Shown here one piece after another: positions 31,460 to 42,187 of a stretch of DNA of 64,000 nt. The notes under the pieces were generated by a model that saw nothing but the letters and a program-made list of their open reading frames with translations, made no database searches and was not told the DNA's origin. The position numbers and the translations under genes are program-made. The DNA is taken from NCBI RefSeq assembly GCF_002104995.1, contig NW_024468271.1, positions 62,001-126,000 on the forward strand, in the 5' to 3' direction. The DNA is from Linderina pennispora (taxonomy: Eukaryota > Kickxellomycota > Kickxellomycetes > Kickxellales > Kickxellaceae). Numbering within the stretch: the first letter of the stretch is position 1; every line of letters begins with the position of its first letter.

Positions 31460-32659
31460 ATGCTCGCATTTACCGCTGCCTTCGCCCTCTTCTTCCACCT
31501 CGTGGCCGCTAACCTGACGGGCTCTGGCCGGATCTCCTACCACGACTACCAGGCAATCCCCCTCGAGCTCCTGAAAAACAACCCGCCCTCATGTGGCATG
31601 CCGTACGCGCAGCTTGACCTGACACGTGTCACTGCGGTCCAGACCATGAACACGGCCACGGACTGCGGGCAGTGCATCAAAGTGTGCAACGCCGACGACA
31701 GCTCAAAGTTCGTCTACGTGCTGGCCATCGACACCGGCGGCAAGGGCCTGGACCTGACCAAGCCGGCGTTCGGCAAGCTGTTCAACATCGACGACGGCAT
31801 TGGCCCGGCGACATGGAGCCCCGTGGATAACAAGCACTGCGAGGGCATCTGGAACAACGGCGGCACAATCACGGGCGCTTATGATGGCTCGCGAGTCCCG
31901 GCTCCGCAGGAGCCCGTGAATGAGAAGCCTGCCGAGAGCAGCCCGGTGTCGTCGGCGCCCGCGCCTGCGCCCACGCCCTCGTCGGCTGCTGCTGCGACCC
32001 CCAGCATTGCTGCGCTCATGGCCAATGTCCAGGAGCGTAGCACGACCTCGGAGCAGCCAGTGCCTGCCCCCAAGGAGGCGGTGACCTCGTCGGCTTCCGA
32101 GCCCCAGCCCAAGCCTGAGACCACCACCTCGACAACCTCTTCTGTTGCTGCTGCTGTGGTTGAGCCACAGTCGCAGCCAGAGGAAACCACAAGCCAAGGT
32201 AATGATCCCACCACCACCTCCACCACCTCCACTACACCCACGCCTACGCAAGTGCCTACTACACTTGCGGAGGTTTCCACTGCACCCGAACCCACAGAGA
32301 CGTCCACGGAGACGCCCTCGAAGGCATCCACAGAGACGCCCTCGGAGGCATCCTCGAAGGCGTCCTCAAAGGCGTCCTCAAAGGCGTCCTCAAAGGCGTC
32401 CTCTGCTGAGGTGTCTGCACAATTGCCCACTTCTACAACCAATGTCACTGAAGTCGAATCGACACTCCCTGGCACCCTTGTAGCTTCCTCGATTGATTCG
32501 GATGAGCTTTACGACATTGCGCACCATGCTAACGGCACGCAGTCTTCGGCTTCTTCTGCCCAGACCACCCAGTCCAATGGCGCCGGCTCGCTGGCAGCCC
32601 TTGGCTCCTCGGTGGTGGCTGCCCTGGTGGTAGTCTCAAGCTGCCTGCTGCTTGCCTAA
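31460..32659 (+). CDS. Secreted GPI-anchored barwin/expansin-like (RlpA-like) wall protein
   Basis: The protein has 399 residues. A signal peptide (MLAFTAAFALFFHLVAA) is followed by a small double-psi beta-barrel domain (about 25-145). Its features are SGRISYHDY, PPSCGMPYAQLDL, DCGQCIKVCNA, YVLAIDTGGKGLDLTKPAFG and the Cys near KHCEGIW; four to five cysteines sit where barwin-like folds make disulfides. A Ser/Thr/Pro/Glu-rich stalk of about 220 residues follows, including a four-residue repeat. The C-terminus is a GPI signal: a small-residue site, then SLAALGSSVVAALVVVSSCLLLA. Similar fungal proteins bind or loosen cell-wall polysaccharide. The catalytic Asp of true endoglucanases is not obvious, so a binding role is more likely than hydrolysis. 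Confidence 0.85.
   Translation: MLAFTAAFALFFHLVAANLTGSGRISYHDYQAIPLELLKNNPPSCGMPYAQLDLTRVTAVQTMNTATDCGQCIKVCNADDSSKFVYVLAIDTGGKGLDLTKPAFGKLFNIDDGIGPATWSPVDNKHCEGIWNNGGTITGAYDGSRVPAPQEPVNEKPAESSPVSSAPAPAPTPSSAAAATPSIAALMANVQERSTTSEQPVPAPKEAVTSSASEPQPKPETTTSTTSSVAAAVVEPQSQPEETTSQGNDPTTTSTTSTTPTPTQVPTTLAEVSTAPEPTETSTETPSKASTETPSEASSKASSKASSKASSKASSAEVSAQLPTSTTNVTEVESTLPGTLVASSIDSDELYDIAHHANGTQSSASSAQTTQSNGAGSLAALGSSVVAALVVVSSCLLLA
32344..32403 (+). repeat. 12-bp tandem repeat in the stalk-coding region
   Basis: Units like GGCGTCCTCAAA recur about four to five times and encode SKAS repeats in the Ser-rich stalk. Neighbouring degenerate units (GAGACGCCCTCG) extend the pattern leftwards. Length variation here would change the reach of the surface domain. 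Confidence 0.85.
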
Positions 32660-33055
32660 GAAACATACTTTACTACTACTTTAACTGACCCTTATTCCAA
32701 GTCCTACCCAGCCAAGCCCTTCGGCATGCCTACGCGTATGCTGTGGACCGGGTAGGGATAATTCCGTCCCCGCTCCCTACTTTTTAATCCCTTATAGCTG
32801 TATATAAACGCTCAATATATTTCGCCTTTGTCGTCGCTCCTCGGCCTTTTGCCCCTCTTTGAAACGCTGACTGCTGCGAGTTGGCGACAAAGGATTACCA
32901 ACCAGGAACTGGTTTTTTGCTCTTTAAGGGGTGTGTCTAAACCCCTCGGCGAGACAAAACAAACACAGCTCGCAGGTATTCCTAGTGCCCCCTGTTCTGT
33001 TCTTTATCTCTCCTTTCCCTCCCTGTATTTACATTCTCTTTTATAATCTGGGCAA
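32660..33055. other. Intergenic region with MAPKK promoter
   Basis: About 400 bp. ATATAAACGC near 32802-32811 is TATA-like, and a strong pyrimidine tract (32995-33045) precedes the MAPKK ATG. Nothing else is seen. Confidence 0.45.
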
Positions 33056-34214
33056 ATGTCAAAGTCCGGTCTCCGTAAGAAACGCAACTTTAAGGGTCTC
33101 GCGCTGGGTATCAGCGATACTGCGCCGGGCGCAAATTTGAGCGGTGTTGGTGCGTCCCTGTCGGCGAATCCCGCAGCCCCGGCCAGTGCTGCTGTTGCTG
33201 CTGACACCGACACTACTGTGTCCGAGGCCACCGGACTGCCGCTAGAAATTGGACTCGAATTCAGACTTGACCTGCGCCCCGAGGACCTGGTACCCGAGAA
33301 GGAGATGGGTGAGGGTGCCGGCGGGACCGTGATGAAGGTCGTGCATAAGCCCACGCAGACAGTCATGGCCATGAAGGTACAGTTTCCGGCGACCATGACA
33401 GCAAGACCAACAGCATCAGAAGCCATATAGGCAGGCAGGTATGACATGAGCTCAACATTTCTTTTGTTTGTGTGTGTAGATCATCCGCGCCGACGCTACA
33501 ATCCTTCAGCAGGTTCTCAAGGAGCTCCAGATCCTGCACGAGTGCAACTCGCCGCACATCGTGTCATTCTACGGCGCATTCCCGCGCAACAACGGCGTGC
33601 AGATGTGCCTTGAGTTCATGGACCTAGGATCGTTTGACAATATCTACCACAAGCACGGGCCCATCCCGATGAACGTCATCGGCCGCCTGACCTTCTCGGT
33701 GCTCCAGGGCCTCATTTACCTGTACGAAGAGATGCGCGTCATGCACCGCGACATCAAGCCCTCGAACATCCTGCTCAACTCGTCCGGGTACATCAAGATC
33801 TGTGACTTTGGCATTTCCAAGGAGATGATCAACTCGATCGCCGACACATTCGTCGGCACCGCCTCGTACATGTCTCCGGAGCGGATGCGCGGCAGCAGCT
33901 ACACGGTCAAGTCCGATGTGTGGTCGCTGGGCCTGACGCTGATGGAGCTGGCGCTGGGCAAGTATCCGTTCAGACCCGAGGGCGAGACCCTGTCGATCTT
34001 TGAGATGCTAAACTACATTACCACCGAGGACTTGCCGAGTCTGTCGCCAGACCAGTTCCCGAAGGACTTTTGCGACATGGTCGACTCGTGCCTGGTCAAG
34101 GACCCGCAGGGCCGGCCGACACCGCGCGAGCTGCTCAGCCATCCGTTTGCCGTCACTTGCGCCAACGCCAAGGTCGACATTGCAAAGTGGGCGGCGTCGC
34201 TGGTGACCCCATGA
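33056..34214 (+). CDS. MAP kinase kinase (Ste7/Byr1-like)
   Basis: Exon 1 is 33056-33376 (107 codons), the intron 33377-33479 (103 nt, GTACAG...GTGTAG) in phase 0, and exon 2 33480-34214; the protein is 351 residues. The Gly-rich loop is GEGAGGTVMKVVHK, in which the usual GxGxxGxV second Gly is shifted as in MAPKKs. The ATP lysine lies at the exon junction (AMK). The catalytic loop is HRDIKPSNILL, DFG is in ICDFGISKEM, and the activation segment NSIADTFVGTASYMSPER has the Ser-x-A-x-Thr phosphoacceptor pair. SxADTFVGTxxYMSPER is closest to Byr1/Ste7, suggesting the pheromone/filamentation pathway. The N-terminus is short and Ala-rich. The frame is intact once the intron is removed. Confidence 0.93.
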
Positions 34215-34515
34215 AAGGGAGCGCACTGAACCTAATTTCCATTCCTTCTGTTGATTGTTATACGAGAATTATGACGACGATGCCCTTGGCTGTGTGTAGG
34301 GGAGGTTGCACATTTTGCCGAGTGGCTTATGTTGCTGACTACTATAAAAAGCATGCCTGCCTGCACATGAAGTGTGTTGTGGACGACAGACGGCTGCTCG
34401 CAATTAGCACAGGGAGTGGCGCCCTCGGATCTTGTTGACGTGCACATTTTAGAGCTGCCGCTAAATTGGCACATCTCCTTTCCTCCCTAGCTCTGGGTTT
34501 TTCTGTTCTGCTTGA

Positions 34516-35790
34516 ATGTCTCGAGGGCTTTTTATTCTTCCAATGTTTGCTATTATTCTGACAACCTTCTCGTACACCCTGGCTCTGGCGCTCTTCTGCC
34601 AGGCCCTGGGATCGGGCATCCGCCTCTCCTTCATGCGGATCCCGCTCACGCCGCCCATTGCCCCACCGGCACTGCTGAAGGTCGCGGCCAAGTCAAAGAG
34701 CACGACCAACGTCTCTGCGCTGCCCCAGCTCCAGACGGTGCGGCCCGCGACCACATACAAGTGCAACAAGGACTTTTTCATCAGCTCCTGCGACGGCGGC
34801 GAATGCTCCGCCTACCAGAACCACCCGACATACCAGAGAGTTGTGCCCTATCTCAGCTACTGGCTGCTCGCCGCGCAGGCTACCCTGGGCATTGCTGCCA
34901 CATCATCGCTGGTTCTCACGTATATGTTTGAGATCCAGGACAGCTGCAGCCTGGTAGCAAGAATCTCAACTGTTGCGTTTTTCGTCGGCATCAGCATGCT
35001 GTTCCTGGCGTCGGCCGTGCAGACACATATCGTCAACGACATGTGCATCAAGATCTTCTTTATCATGCTGGTAGGATTTGCTGCACAGTTTGTGATGCTC
35101 GGGTTTATCCTGTCTTCAACGCTGTCAACCAGCATCGACATGCGCACCCTCCTGTGCACCTTCGATATCACGCAGCCTGGCGACCAGTGGTTCAAGAACC
35201 TGCCAATGTACGCGGCGATTGCACACTTTGTGCTCTCCTTTTTCTCCTCGATCTCAATCATCAATGGGGCACTCCGTCTCTGCCCACACACGCGGTTCCT
35301 GTCACCGCGCGCCATCTACCATGCTTTGAAGGTATACCGTGGCCTCGGCCTGCTGCTTGTCAATGGCGTGACTGGCATCTGCCTGAGCATCTGTGTGATT
35401 GTGGTTGCGTGTTTCGGGCACTTCCATTTCTCGCCTTACTGGGTGCTCCAGTGGGCGGTGATGTCGCGCATTGTGTCTGTGGCCTTGTGGCACCGTGCGA
35501 TGACAGATCCAGCGGCGCCGGATGATGCGGTCTGGGCCAAGCGGGCCGCAGATATTGAGCAGGGGCTGAGAAGAATGAAGGCCGCGGGGGCGCCAAGCCC
35601 GTCGGGGTCTGCTGTCACGGCTGTACAGCGTCCTGACACAGTCGTGAGTAACCTGCAGCGCGTGCAAGGTGGATTCGAGAGACGGCCTTCGGGCAACGGA
35701 ACCATGGTCGAGGGATCGCGGGGCTCCCAGTTTATTCCGCTGAACACTGCTAGAGCAATGTTTTCGCCTGGTGCGAGACCCAATGCATAA
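34516..35790 (+). CDS. Polytopic membrane protein of unknown function
   Basis: The protein has 424 residues and about six to seven hydrophobic segments: an N-terminal one (residues 5-28), then SYWLLAAQATLGIAATSSLV, ISTVAFFVGISMLFLASAV, FFIMLVGFAAQFVMLGFIL, AIAHFVLSFFSSISIINGAL and GVTGICLSICVIVVACFGHF. Between the first and second is a Cys-containing loop (YKCNKDFFISSC, GGECSAYQ) that is probably lumenal or extracellular and disulfide-bonded. The last 90 residues are soluble and Arg/Ser-rich. The layout (one TM, Cys loop, five TMs) is reminiscent of FRAG1/DRAM/Sfk1 proteins but no signature confirms it. It starts 300 bp after the MAPKK and converges with the RasGAP gene, 130 bp apart. Confidence 0.7.
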   Translation: MSRGLFILPMFAIILTTFSYTLALALFCQALGSGIRLSFMRIPLTPPIAPPALLKVAAKSKSTTNVSALPQLQTVRPATTYKCNKDFFISSCDGGECSAYQNHPTYQRVVPYLSYWLLAAQATLGIAATSSLVLTYMFEIQDSCSLVARISTVAFFVGISMLFLASAVQTHIVNDMCIKIFFIMLVGFAAQFVMLGFILSSTLSTSIDMRTLLCTFDITQPGDQWFKNLPMYAAIAHFVLSFFSSISIINGALRLCPHTRFLSPRAIYHALKVYRGLGLLLVNGVTGICLSICVIVVACFGHFHFSPYWVLQWAVMSRIVSVALWHRAMTDPAAPDDAVWAKRAADIEQGLRRMKAAGAPSPSGSAVTAVQRPDTVVSNLQRVQGGFERRPSGNGTMVEGSRGSQFIPLNTARAMFSPGARPNA

Positions 35791-35920
35791 GCAATATATA
35801 ATTGCGAACCTGGGTAGAGTGGTGGAGTAATAGGATAATACATTAAATATGAGCGCGATTGGCGATAGAAAAATAGCAGTGGCGCCTTCAGCAAAAAAAG
35901 AGGTGGAAGGTGGAAACGTG

Positions 35921-38263
35921 TTAGCTGTGCCTCCCTTTGCGCAGCGACAGTGGACTTGTTGGCTGCTGCTGGGGGTCTGCAGCCTGCATGCTGCCCGTGC
36001 ACATCTCGACGCAGTCCTGGACCACACTACATGCATGAAGGAGGCTACGTAGGTAGATGCCGGATTGTCGAGATACTGGCGAGCATCCGTTGCTATCATA
36101 CTCCGGGTGCTCGCTCTCAACAGCCACTTGCTCAATGTCTTTCCGTGCAGCATTAAGACACGCACATAGGGCTGCCGCCTCTCTCTCCATGTCGACCACC
36201 ATCGACGCGCCGTAAAAGTCGTCCTTCAGCGGGTCGTCCTGTGGAGCACTAGCAATAAAGTCAATAAACCGCTTCAGCCCGGGCTTGCATTCGTCAACAA
36301 AGGCGCTCATCGGCTGCATATATGGCTCCTTCATGGTGAAATCTGTCAAATTGGCGGCGCACTGCATGCCCTTGGCCATCAGCAACAGCGTCCTGCAGGC
36401 ACTGGCACCTGGCATGCGCTCGACAATGCCGAAGGATTTGGGCGAAACAATCGCCGGGCAGATTAGGCGTAGAAACACGAACCCACTGATGCACGAGTAC
36501 TCGACATTGTCGAGGTGGTGCATAGCGGCCTGCCGTACATGCGCAAAGATTCGGCACAAGACGCGCGGGCACGCCTCCATGTTGTCTTCGATACCGCTCC
36601 ACATTATGCGCAGGAGCGCGACCAACACGCTCCAATGCTCCGCGACTACTTCGTTGGGCTCGAGTCGGCTCGGGTCTACCTCGCAGTAGTGATCAGAATA
36701 TACAATGTTGCGCACGACATCGCCGATCGCCAGGTCGACGAACTGCAGACCGACGGTCTTCATCAGCGTGTCCAGCGTGCGTGTTGCAACCGATGTGCTG
36801 CGGAACAGCAGGGTCGGGTCAGGCACTGTCTGGGTGGCAATTTCATGGGCAATGACTGCCGAGATCCACGAGCACGTCTTGCCGCTGGAAATAGCCAGCT
36901 TTGTTATTGTCTCGACCAGCCAATCGGCAGACTGCGGCAGGATGGCAACAAGGTCGAAGATCAGTGTCGGCTGAGTATCAAGCAGCACCACTATTGTGTC
37001 GCGGTAGAACGGCTTGGTCAGCACAATCAGGTCGTCGCAGCGGGCCTGGATATGGAGATCAGCGGACCGAAACGGCATGGACGGTAGCTGGCACATGCTC
37101 AGCACATCGTCGCTTTGGTATCTCCGCGCTGGTGCCGGTTCGCTGTCGCTGCTGCGCGCGCTGCTCCGCCGGCTGACCGACGGTTTGTTGTAGCTGGGCG
37201 GCCGCTCGACGTGCCTGGTGTGTCGCTCTGCCTCTGGCCTTACATTGACTTCCAATGGCAAGTACATCCCCACTGCCTCATCGGCGTCCGTCACATCGCC
37301 GTATACGAGCGGATACCACCCATCGTACAGCTGCTTGCGCTGCATTGCATTGACAGGCACACGGCAGTATCCAAGCAGCCCGCCCGTCAGCCCATCCTGC
37401 TCCTTGTGGCACACAAACACATGCAGCGACTGCGACCTAGGAAGGCATCCAAAGTAGTACATGGTGTCCCACTTTGGCTCGCTCGTGCTGAACACTACAC
37501 TGGTCTGTGCCATGGGGATTCCGTCCAGGGTAATGACTGCATGCGTGTCGCATGTCTTTGAGAATCTGCTGGTGCGGTTGATTTTCAGCCAGATCGAGCG
37601 GTCGACGCGGAACATCAGCGGGGCACAGCATGTGCTGGTGAGTGGCAGCGGCACTGGTCCGCTGATTGTCGGGTGGCAGTGAGCGCGCAGGCACGCCACC
37701 CACTCATTGCGCTCAAAGGCACGTCTTGTCGTCAGGTACAGGGCTGCCGGATACGTCTTGAAGCACAGTGGCTCATACGTCAGCGTCTCTGGACTCGAAT
37801 CGTTTTCGTCACTCTGCTGCGCATCGCCAATCCCTGCGTCGACCAACCCGCCACTGCTATCCCGGCTCATCGACGACGTGTGTGATTCGCTCGTAGACAT
37901 ACACAGACTGCCAGACTCGCTCCCTGTATGGTACCTGCACATCAGCTCCTCAAATGCAGGCGCGGTGGGGCGGAGTCTAATGTGGAAGCCATATGAGTTA
38001 TCAAACAGAGACTGATCGGTGACCATGATGTCTGTAGACTGGAGCTTGTCGATCTCGATATCTGCGACCTCAACCACGCTGGCTCCCTCAATGTCAAATA
38101 GCAGCAGGCTCACACAGTCCATGCACCTCACGAGGGTGGCAATGTACGGCTCCCAGCAGCCACCGTCCACGAGCACGTGTGGCAGGGGCTTGACAACCTC
38201 GCCTGTGCCAAGCATGCGCACATAAACCATGCCCGCCTTCAATATCCGGGTGTCGGATAGCAT
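35921..38263 (-). CDS. Ras GTPase-activating protein with C2 domain
   Basis: I take the ATG at 38263 (MLSDTRILKAGM); the frame extends upstream to 38488 but that part is promoter-like. The protein is about 780 residues. A PH-like N-terminal region (about 1-220, ending AFERNEWVACLRAHC) precedes a C2 domain (about 240-345: SIWLKINRTSRFSKTCDTHA, then VFSTSEPKWDTMYYF). The RasGAP domain (about 440-700) has the arginine-finger loop LLFRSTSVATRTLD and the FLR fingerprint SGFVFLRLICPAIVSPKSFG. PH-C2-RasGAP is the RASAL/SynGAP-like order; such proteins stimulate GTP hydrolysis by Ras at membranes, via the finger arginine. The C-terminal about 70 residues are helical. Frame intact. Confidence 0.9.
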   Translation of the reverse strand: MLSDTRILKAGMVYVRMLGTGEVVKPLPHVLVDGGCWEPYIATLVRCMDCVSLLLFDIEGASVVEVADIEIDKLQSTDIMVTDQSLFDNSYGFHIRLRPTAPAFEELMCRYHTGSESGSLCMSTSESHTSSMSRDSSGGLVDAGIGDAQQSDENDSSPETLTYEPLCFKTYPAALYLTTRRAFERNEWVACLRAHCHPTISGPVPLPLTSTCCAPLMFRVDRSIWLKINRTSRFSKTCDTHAVITLDGIPMAQTSVVFSTSEPKWDTMYYFGCLPRSQSLHVFVCHKEQDGLTGGLLGYCRVPVNAMQRKQLYDGWYPLVYGDVTDADEAVGMYLPLEVNVRPEAERHTRHVERPPSYNKPSVSRRSSARSSDSEPAPARRYQSDDVLSMCQLPSMPFRSADLHIQARCDDLIVLTKPFYRDTIVVLLDTQPTLIFDLVAILPQSADWLVETITKLAISSGKTCSWISAVIAHEIATQTVPDPTLLFRSTSVATRTLDTLMKTVGLQFVDLAIGDVVRNIVYSDHYCEVDPSRLEPNEVVAEHWSVLVALLRIMWSGIEDNMEACPRVLCRIFAHVRQAAMHHLDNVEYSCISGFVFLRLICPAIVSPKSFGIVERMPGASACRTLLLMAKGMQCAANLTDFTMKEPYMQPMSAFVDECKPGLKRFIDFIASAPQDDPLKDDFYGASMVVDMEREAAALCACLNAARKDIEQVAVESEHPEYDSNGCSPVSRQSGIYLRSLLHACSVVQDCVEMCTGSMQAADPQQQPTSPLSLRKGRHS

Positions 38264-39728
38264 GTTAGAATACGAATGGAGGATGATATAAAAAATGAGT
38301 AAAAAAGGTGCAGACGGGGTCACTTCGTTTCCGGACAGGAAAAATGTGTTTGTAGCGGGTGGAGAGTGGCGGATTTGTTGTGTGTGTGTTTTGATATAGT
38401 CACAATTGCACGGCACCCTTGTCGACGGTTTTTTGTTGTCTCGCTGTTTGGCTGGGAAGAAGAGATTGTCCTCTGCGAAGCTACACATAAAGTGCTAGCA
38501 AAGAATTAATGCTGTTAATAAGATGGCGCCAATGGTGCAATGGGCCATGGAAACTGGTTCGGTTAGCTCGGTGCAGGTGTGGCGGGAGATCCAGAATGCG
38601 GCTTTATGTCAATGGGAGTTGGCGCATGCGTGTATAATGGCAGAATGTAGTGAAAGAAAAGATGAGGGGGAGGAGAAACGGGCAAAGCGAGGGGCTGTGG
38701 TTCGTCGTGCATTTTTATTTGTGTCGCCCACCTTGCTTCGCCAAACCCATCTCTGCCTGCAGCTGCTTGCTTGTCTCTCCACTAATCGCTGTACATGGTT
38801 GGTGCAAGTCACTGGCGCGTGTTCGGCAAACACAGTGTGGCTGAGCAGCCCGTTTGGCCAAGGAAAGGACAGGCACCTCGGGTTCAAGCCATCCGTTTGC
38901 CCTGTTTGTGCAAGAAATCAGCATATGTGTCGGATGGGATCCAAGACGGTGATCTAAATGTGGTAGTGTCAATCGGCACGTCATGTACATGCTGACTATG
39001 CGGTTTGCAAAGGCCGAACACGCGAACAAGCAGCCCGTGCAAATTTAATTACCGACTGGGCTATGTCGAAATCACTTGCAACACGCGAGTGCTGGAAATG
39101 AATGCTAATGACACGGGTGATTCCAGCCCTGCAAGTCGCAGCCAACCACCACACAGCAGGTATATGGTGGTGAGGTCCCGCAGTCATGCATGCGTTTGGG
39201 ACGGAGTCAGCTGTGCCATCGCGTTTTTTCCTTCCCTCTCGGCATCCCCCGGCAGCAGCCCAATATCGCCCATTCCGGAATGCACGCAGGAAGAAAAAAA
39301 TTATGCATGCGTAGTGCTCCAAATATTTTTCGACTCAGGTCGATGTGGTTTTTTTTAGAGAGCATTCACGAAAATAAGCCCACTGTCTCCACAGACGAAT
39401 TGGCTTGATCGCCCCACCCTCGCAGGCTTTTACTACTCTTCAAGTGAATCCTGCTGTCCATTAAAGCTTTGGATTCAAGGAGCCTCGCACCCCCTTTTCT
39501 CCTCTGCTTTTTCTCCTCTTTCCACCAGATACTCTGCCTCTAGCTATTCAGCCATATGCTGCATCGTTGGTCTGTTTATGCCACAGCCCTTCTTTGTACT
39601 TTTTGAATTCACCACACACGAGCGCATTTACAGTTGAGCCCGAGCGCCCTCCTCCTCACAACCCCTTACACTCCTCCACCGGGTCTCCATAGCAAAGCCC
39701 CAGCCTCACTAGCCTTGCGGTTTATCCT
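38264..39728. other. Divergent intergenic region between RasGAP and PAS genes
   Basis: About 1.46 kb. The RasGAP side has a TG repeat near 38380-38390 and A-rich leader; the PAS side has a long pyrimidine tract (39480-39535) typical of strong fungal promoters. Frames in between are motif-free. A GGTTCAAGCC string at 38880 superficially resembles a tRNA T-loop but no cloverleaf forms. Confidence 0.5.
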
Positions 39729-42080
39729 ATGGCTCTGCTCGGACGCCAGCAGCAGGTAGGTTTCTGTTCCCAATTGCTATCTCTGCCAGTTCCTGAGGCG
39801 CAATGGCCGACGCTGTCCATTGCATCAGTTGATTTATTTGCACTGCACACTCTATCCATTCAAAATGGACCCCTCTGCCTATCAGCAAAGATTAAAGGCG
39901 AGGAGCTGGACACAAACACCATTGTCTGTGCGGAGAGGGAGCCACTCTTGTGCGCATGGTCTAACCGCAAATTAGTAGTGCGCTAGGTTGGAATGGCAGG
40001 CGCAGCACTTTGCTACTGTCTCTGTCCCACCTTGGTACCCAGAAACAGCTACAAAACGATCGCATTGTCTCAAGCTAAAAACCTATTCTTACGTCTTTGT
40101 TTGTAGATAACCGAGCAGCTCAGATTGAAATGCACTTGTCATAATGGACTGGCTGGCGACTGCCACCTGCGCTCGTTTGGCCTGTTTATCGCCAATGCGC
40201 AAAACGAGATCCAGCATGCCGACCACGATGCCATTGAGGTTCTGCGTGGACCAGCCGAAGAGTGGGATGCCGGGCGGATGGTACGGCTGCGCGACACGGC
40301 ATGTTCAGGCGCACTGTCCAAGTACTGGACGATCATCGAGTTTATGACCGTGGGCGAGGAATCGCCGACCACCGCAGAAAACAACCATCACTATGTGGTC
40401 GTTGAGCGCAGCGAGGATAGCTCTGTCAGATGGGTGCAAGCCTGTGTGCACCCGCTGGATTCGCAGCTATTCGTTTGGCACATCCGCGACATTAGCGGCT
40501 CTGTGCGGTGTTTGGAGCTGTCCAAGCCAGGCACAGCCGGCGAATATACGGTATCACTGGAGGCAGACGGCTACCCACACTCGATTCTGCTGACGCAGTC
40601 GCCAGAGGCGCCTCCATCGGCAGACCAGGAGGTGCGGGATACGCTGGTGTCGCTGCTGGAGGAGACGCTGGCGAGCGAGTCCTTTTCAGTACTGCACCTG
40701 ACGGGGTTTGGCGCCATCGATACAGTGTTTCCGCGGCGAATGCTGGGGTGGAGCGAGGAGGAGCTTCTGGAGCGGTCTTTTGTCGGGCTGCTGGCGCGGC
40801 AGGACCGAGGGTTCTTTTGTCGGGCGCTGAAGAAGTGCTACAACGACGGTATTCCGCAGCGGCTGAACATCAAGGTGCTGGCAGGCGCTCAGACGGCGTA
40901 CCTCGACTGCGACGTCACGGTGCTGATGCCCGATGCAGCACAGCAGCTGGTGCTGGTTGTTCGCGTGAATGACCACCACAGCCAACCCGCATTGTCCCGG
41001 CCTGCAATGCGCATGCTTCGGTGGTTGCAGGTGGATTGTGCACATCCCTGCTCCTCCCTGTCAGCATCCTCGTCTCCTGGCCTGTCGACTTCATCCTCAG
41101 TCAATTCTACACCCGAGACCTCGCCCACCCTGACAGCAACCACTGCGATGCCGCCGCATATGTTCCCACCCTTCAACCAGCACCCGCAGCCGCCGGCGGC
41201 TGCCCACAGCGAGCACGGGCGGATTACGTCGATCGAGCAGCCGCGTGCACCACCTCGTGCACATCTGACTGAGCAGTCGCCAGCCTCGCTGCTTGGCCAA
41301 GCAGCAGGTGCCCATGCCATTGCACGCAGTAACCACAGCAGCGCGTCTAGTCGCGCTGCCTCTGTGCTGGGCGACTATCCGGCTGCGCTGCCGGCGGTGC
41401 CGGACCACTCGCTGACGTCTCTGTCGCCGGTTTCCGACCATGTTATCAATCCCCACATTCCCCTGTCGCCCATTGCATCGTACATGGGTGTCGATGATGA
41501 GGCGGATTCGGACACGACGGCCGGAAGCGCGCGGCCCGTGCTCGGTCCATCTTGCCCGCAAAACCCGCCACTCTCGTCGTCGCAGCAAGGGGATTTCCCG
41601 ATGTTCGAAGGGGCCAACATCAGCATTGCCATGAGCGATATATTTATCTGCCCGCCATCACTGGACTCGGCCTTGCCGCAGGGTGCTGCTGAACGAGTCT
41701 CTTCAATGAGCCCTGCGTCGACTCTGGCCTCAGGCAGGTCGCCAAGCAGCAGCAGCAACAGCAGCAGTGCGCCGCATCAGCAGCAGCCACGGAGACAGCA
41801 ACGGCAAAGCGGACCCAGTGTTGTCGACGATGTGTTTGCGCCATTGCTGGAGAAGATCAATCTGGGATCCATCCGCCCCCTGCACTTCAATGAGGACGAG
41901 TCCGATATGGTGGATACACGGAGCAACGCCGAGAGCACCCCGTCGTGGTTGGCCGGCGCTTCGGCTCAGAGCAGCAAGCCAGGAGGCTCGTTCAACGACC
42001 ATGCCGACAGCATGGTGATGCGCAACCAGCGGCCAAAGTATCCATCTGTGTCCCAGACCTCGAAGAAGGCAAAAACATAG
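39729..42080 (+). CDS. PAS-domain protein, probable signalling or transcription regulator
   Basis: Exon 1 is a nine-codon mini-exon, 39729-39755 (MALLGRQQQ). The intron is 39756-40106 (351 nt, GTAGGT...TTGTAG) in phase 0, and exon 2 is 40107-42080, giving about 666 residues. Exon 2 begins ITEQLRLKCTCHNG. Two PAS-like modules occupy the first 320 residues: one around LSKYWTIIEFMTVGEES to LFVWHIRDISGS, and a clearer one with GFGAIDTVFPRRMLGWSEEELLERSF, FFCRALKKCYNDG and LVLVVRVND. The remaining half is Ser/Pro/Gln-rich, disordered and activation-domain-like, ending in a basic cluster (RPKYPSVSQTSKKAKT). No GATA zinc finger follows, so it is not a complete White-Collar-1. It converges with the ING gene, 107 bp apart. 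Confidence 0.8.
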
Positions 42081-42187
42081 TATACCCTCATTGTACATCA
42101 TCACTTTACGTTTACTTTTACATCGCATTATCCTCCCCCAGACTTGATGATATGCGAAAGACAGAGTAGTACATTAAACCCCCCCCG

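Noticed and set aside
38850..38925. tRNA-like T-loop string GGTTCAAGCC
   Set aside because: No matching A box, anticodon arm or acceptor stem can be formed around it.
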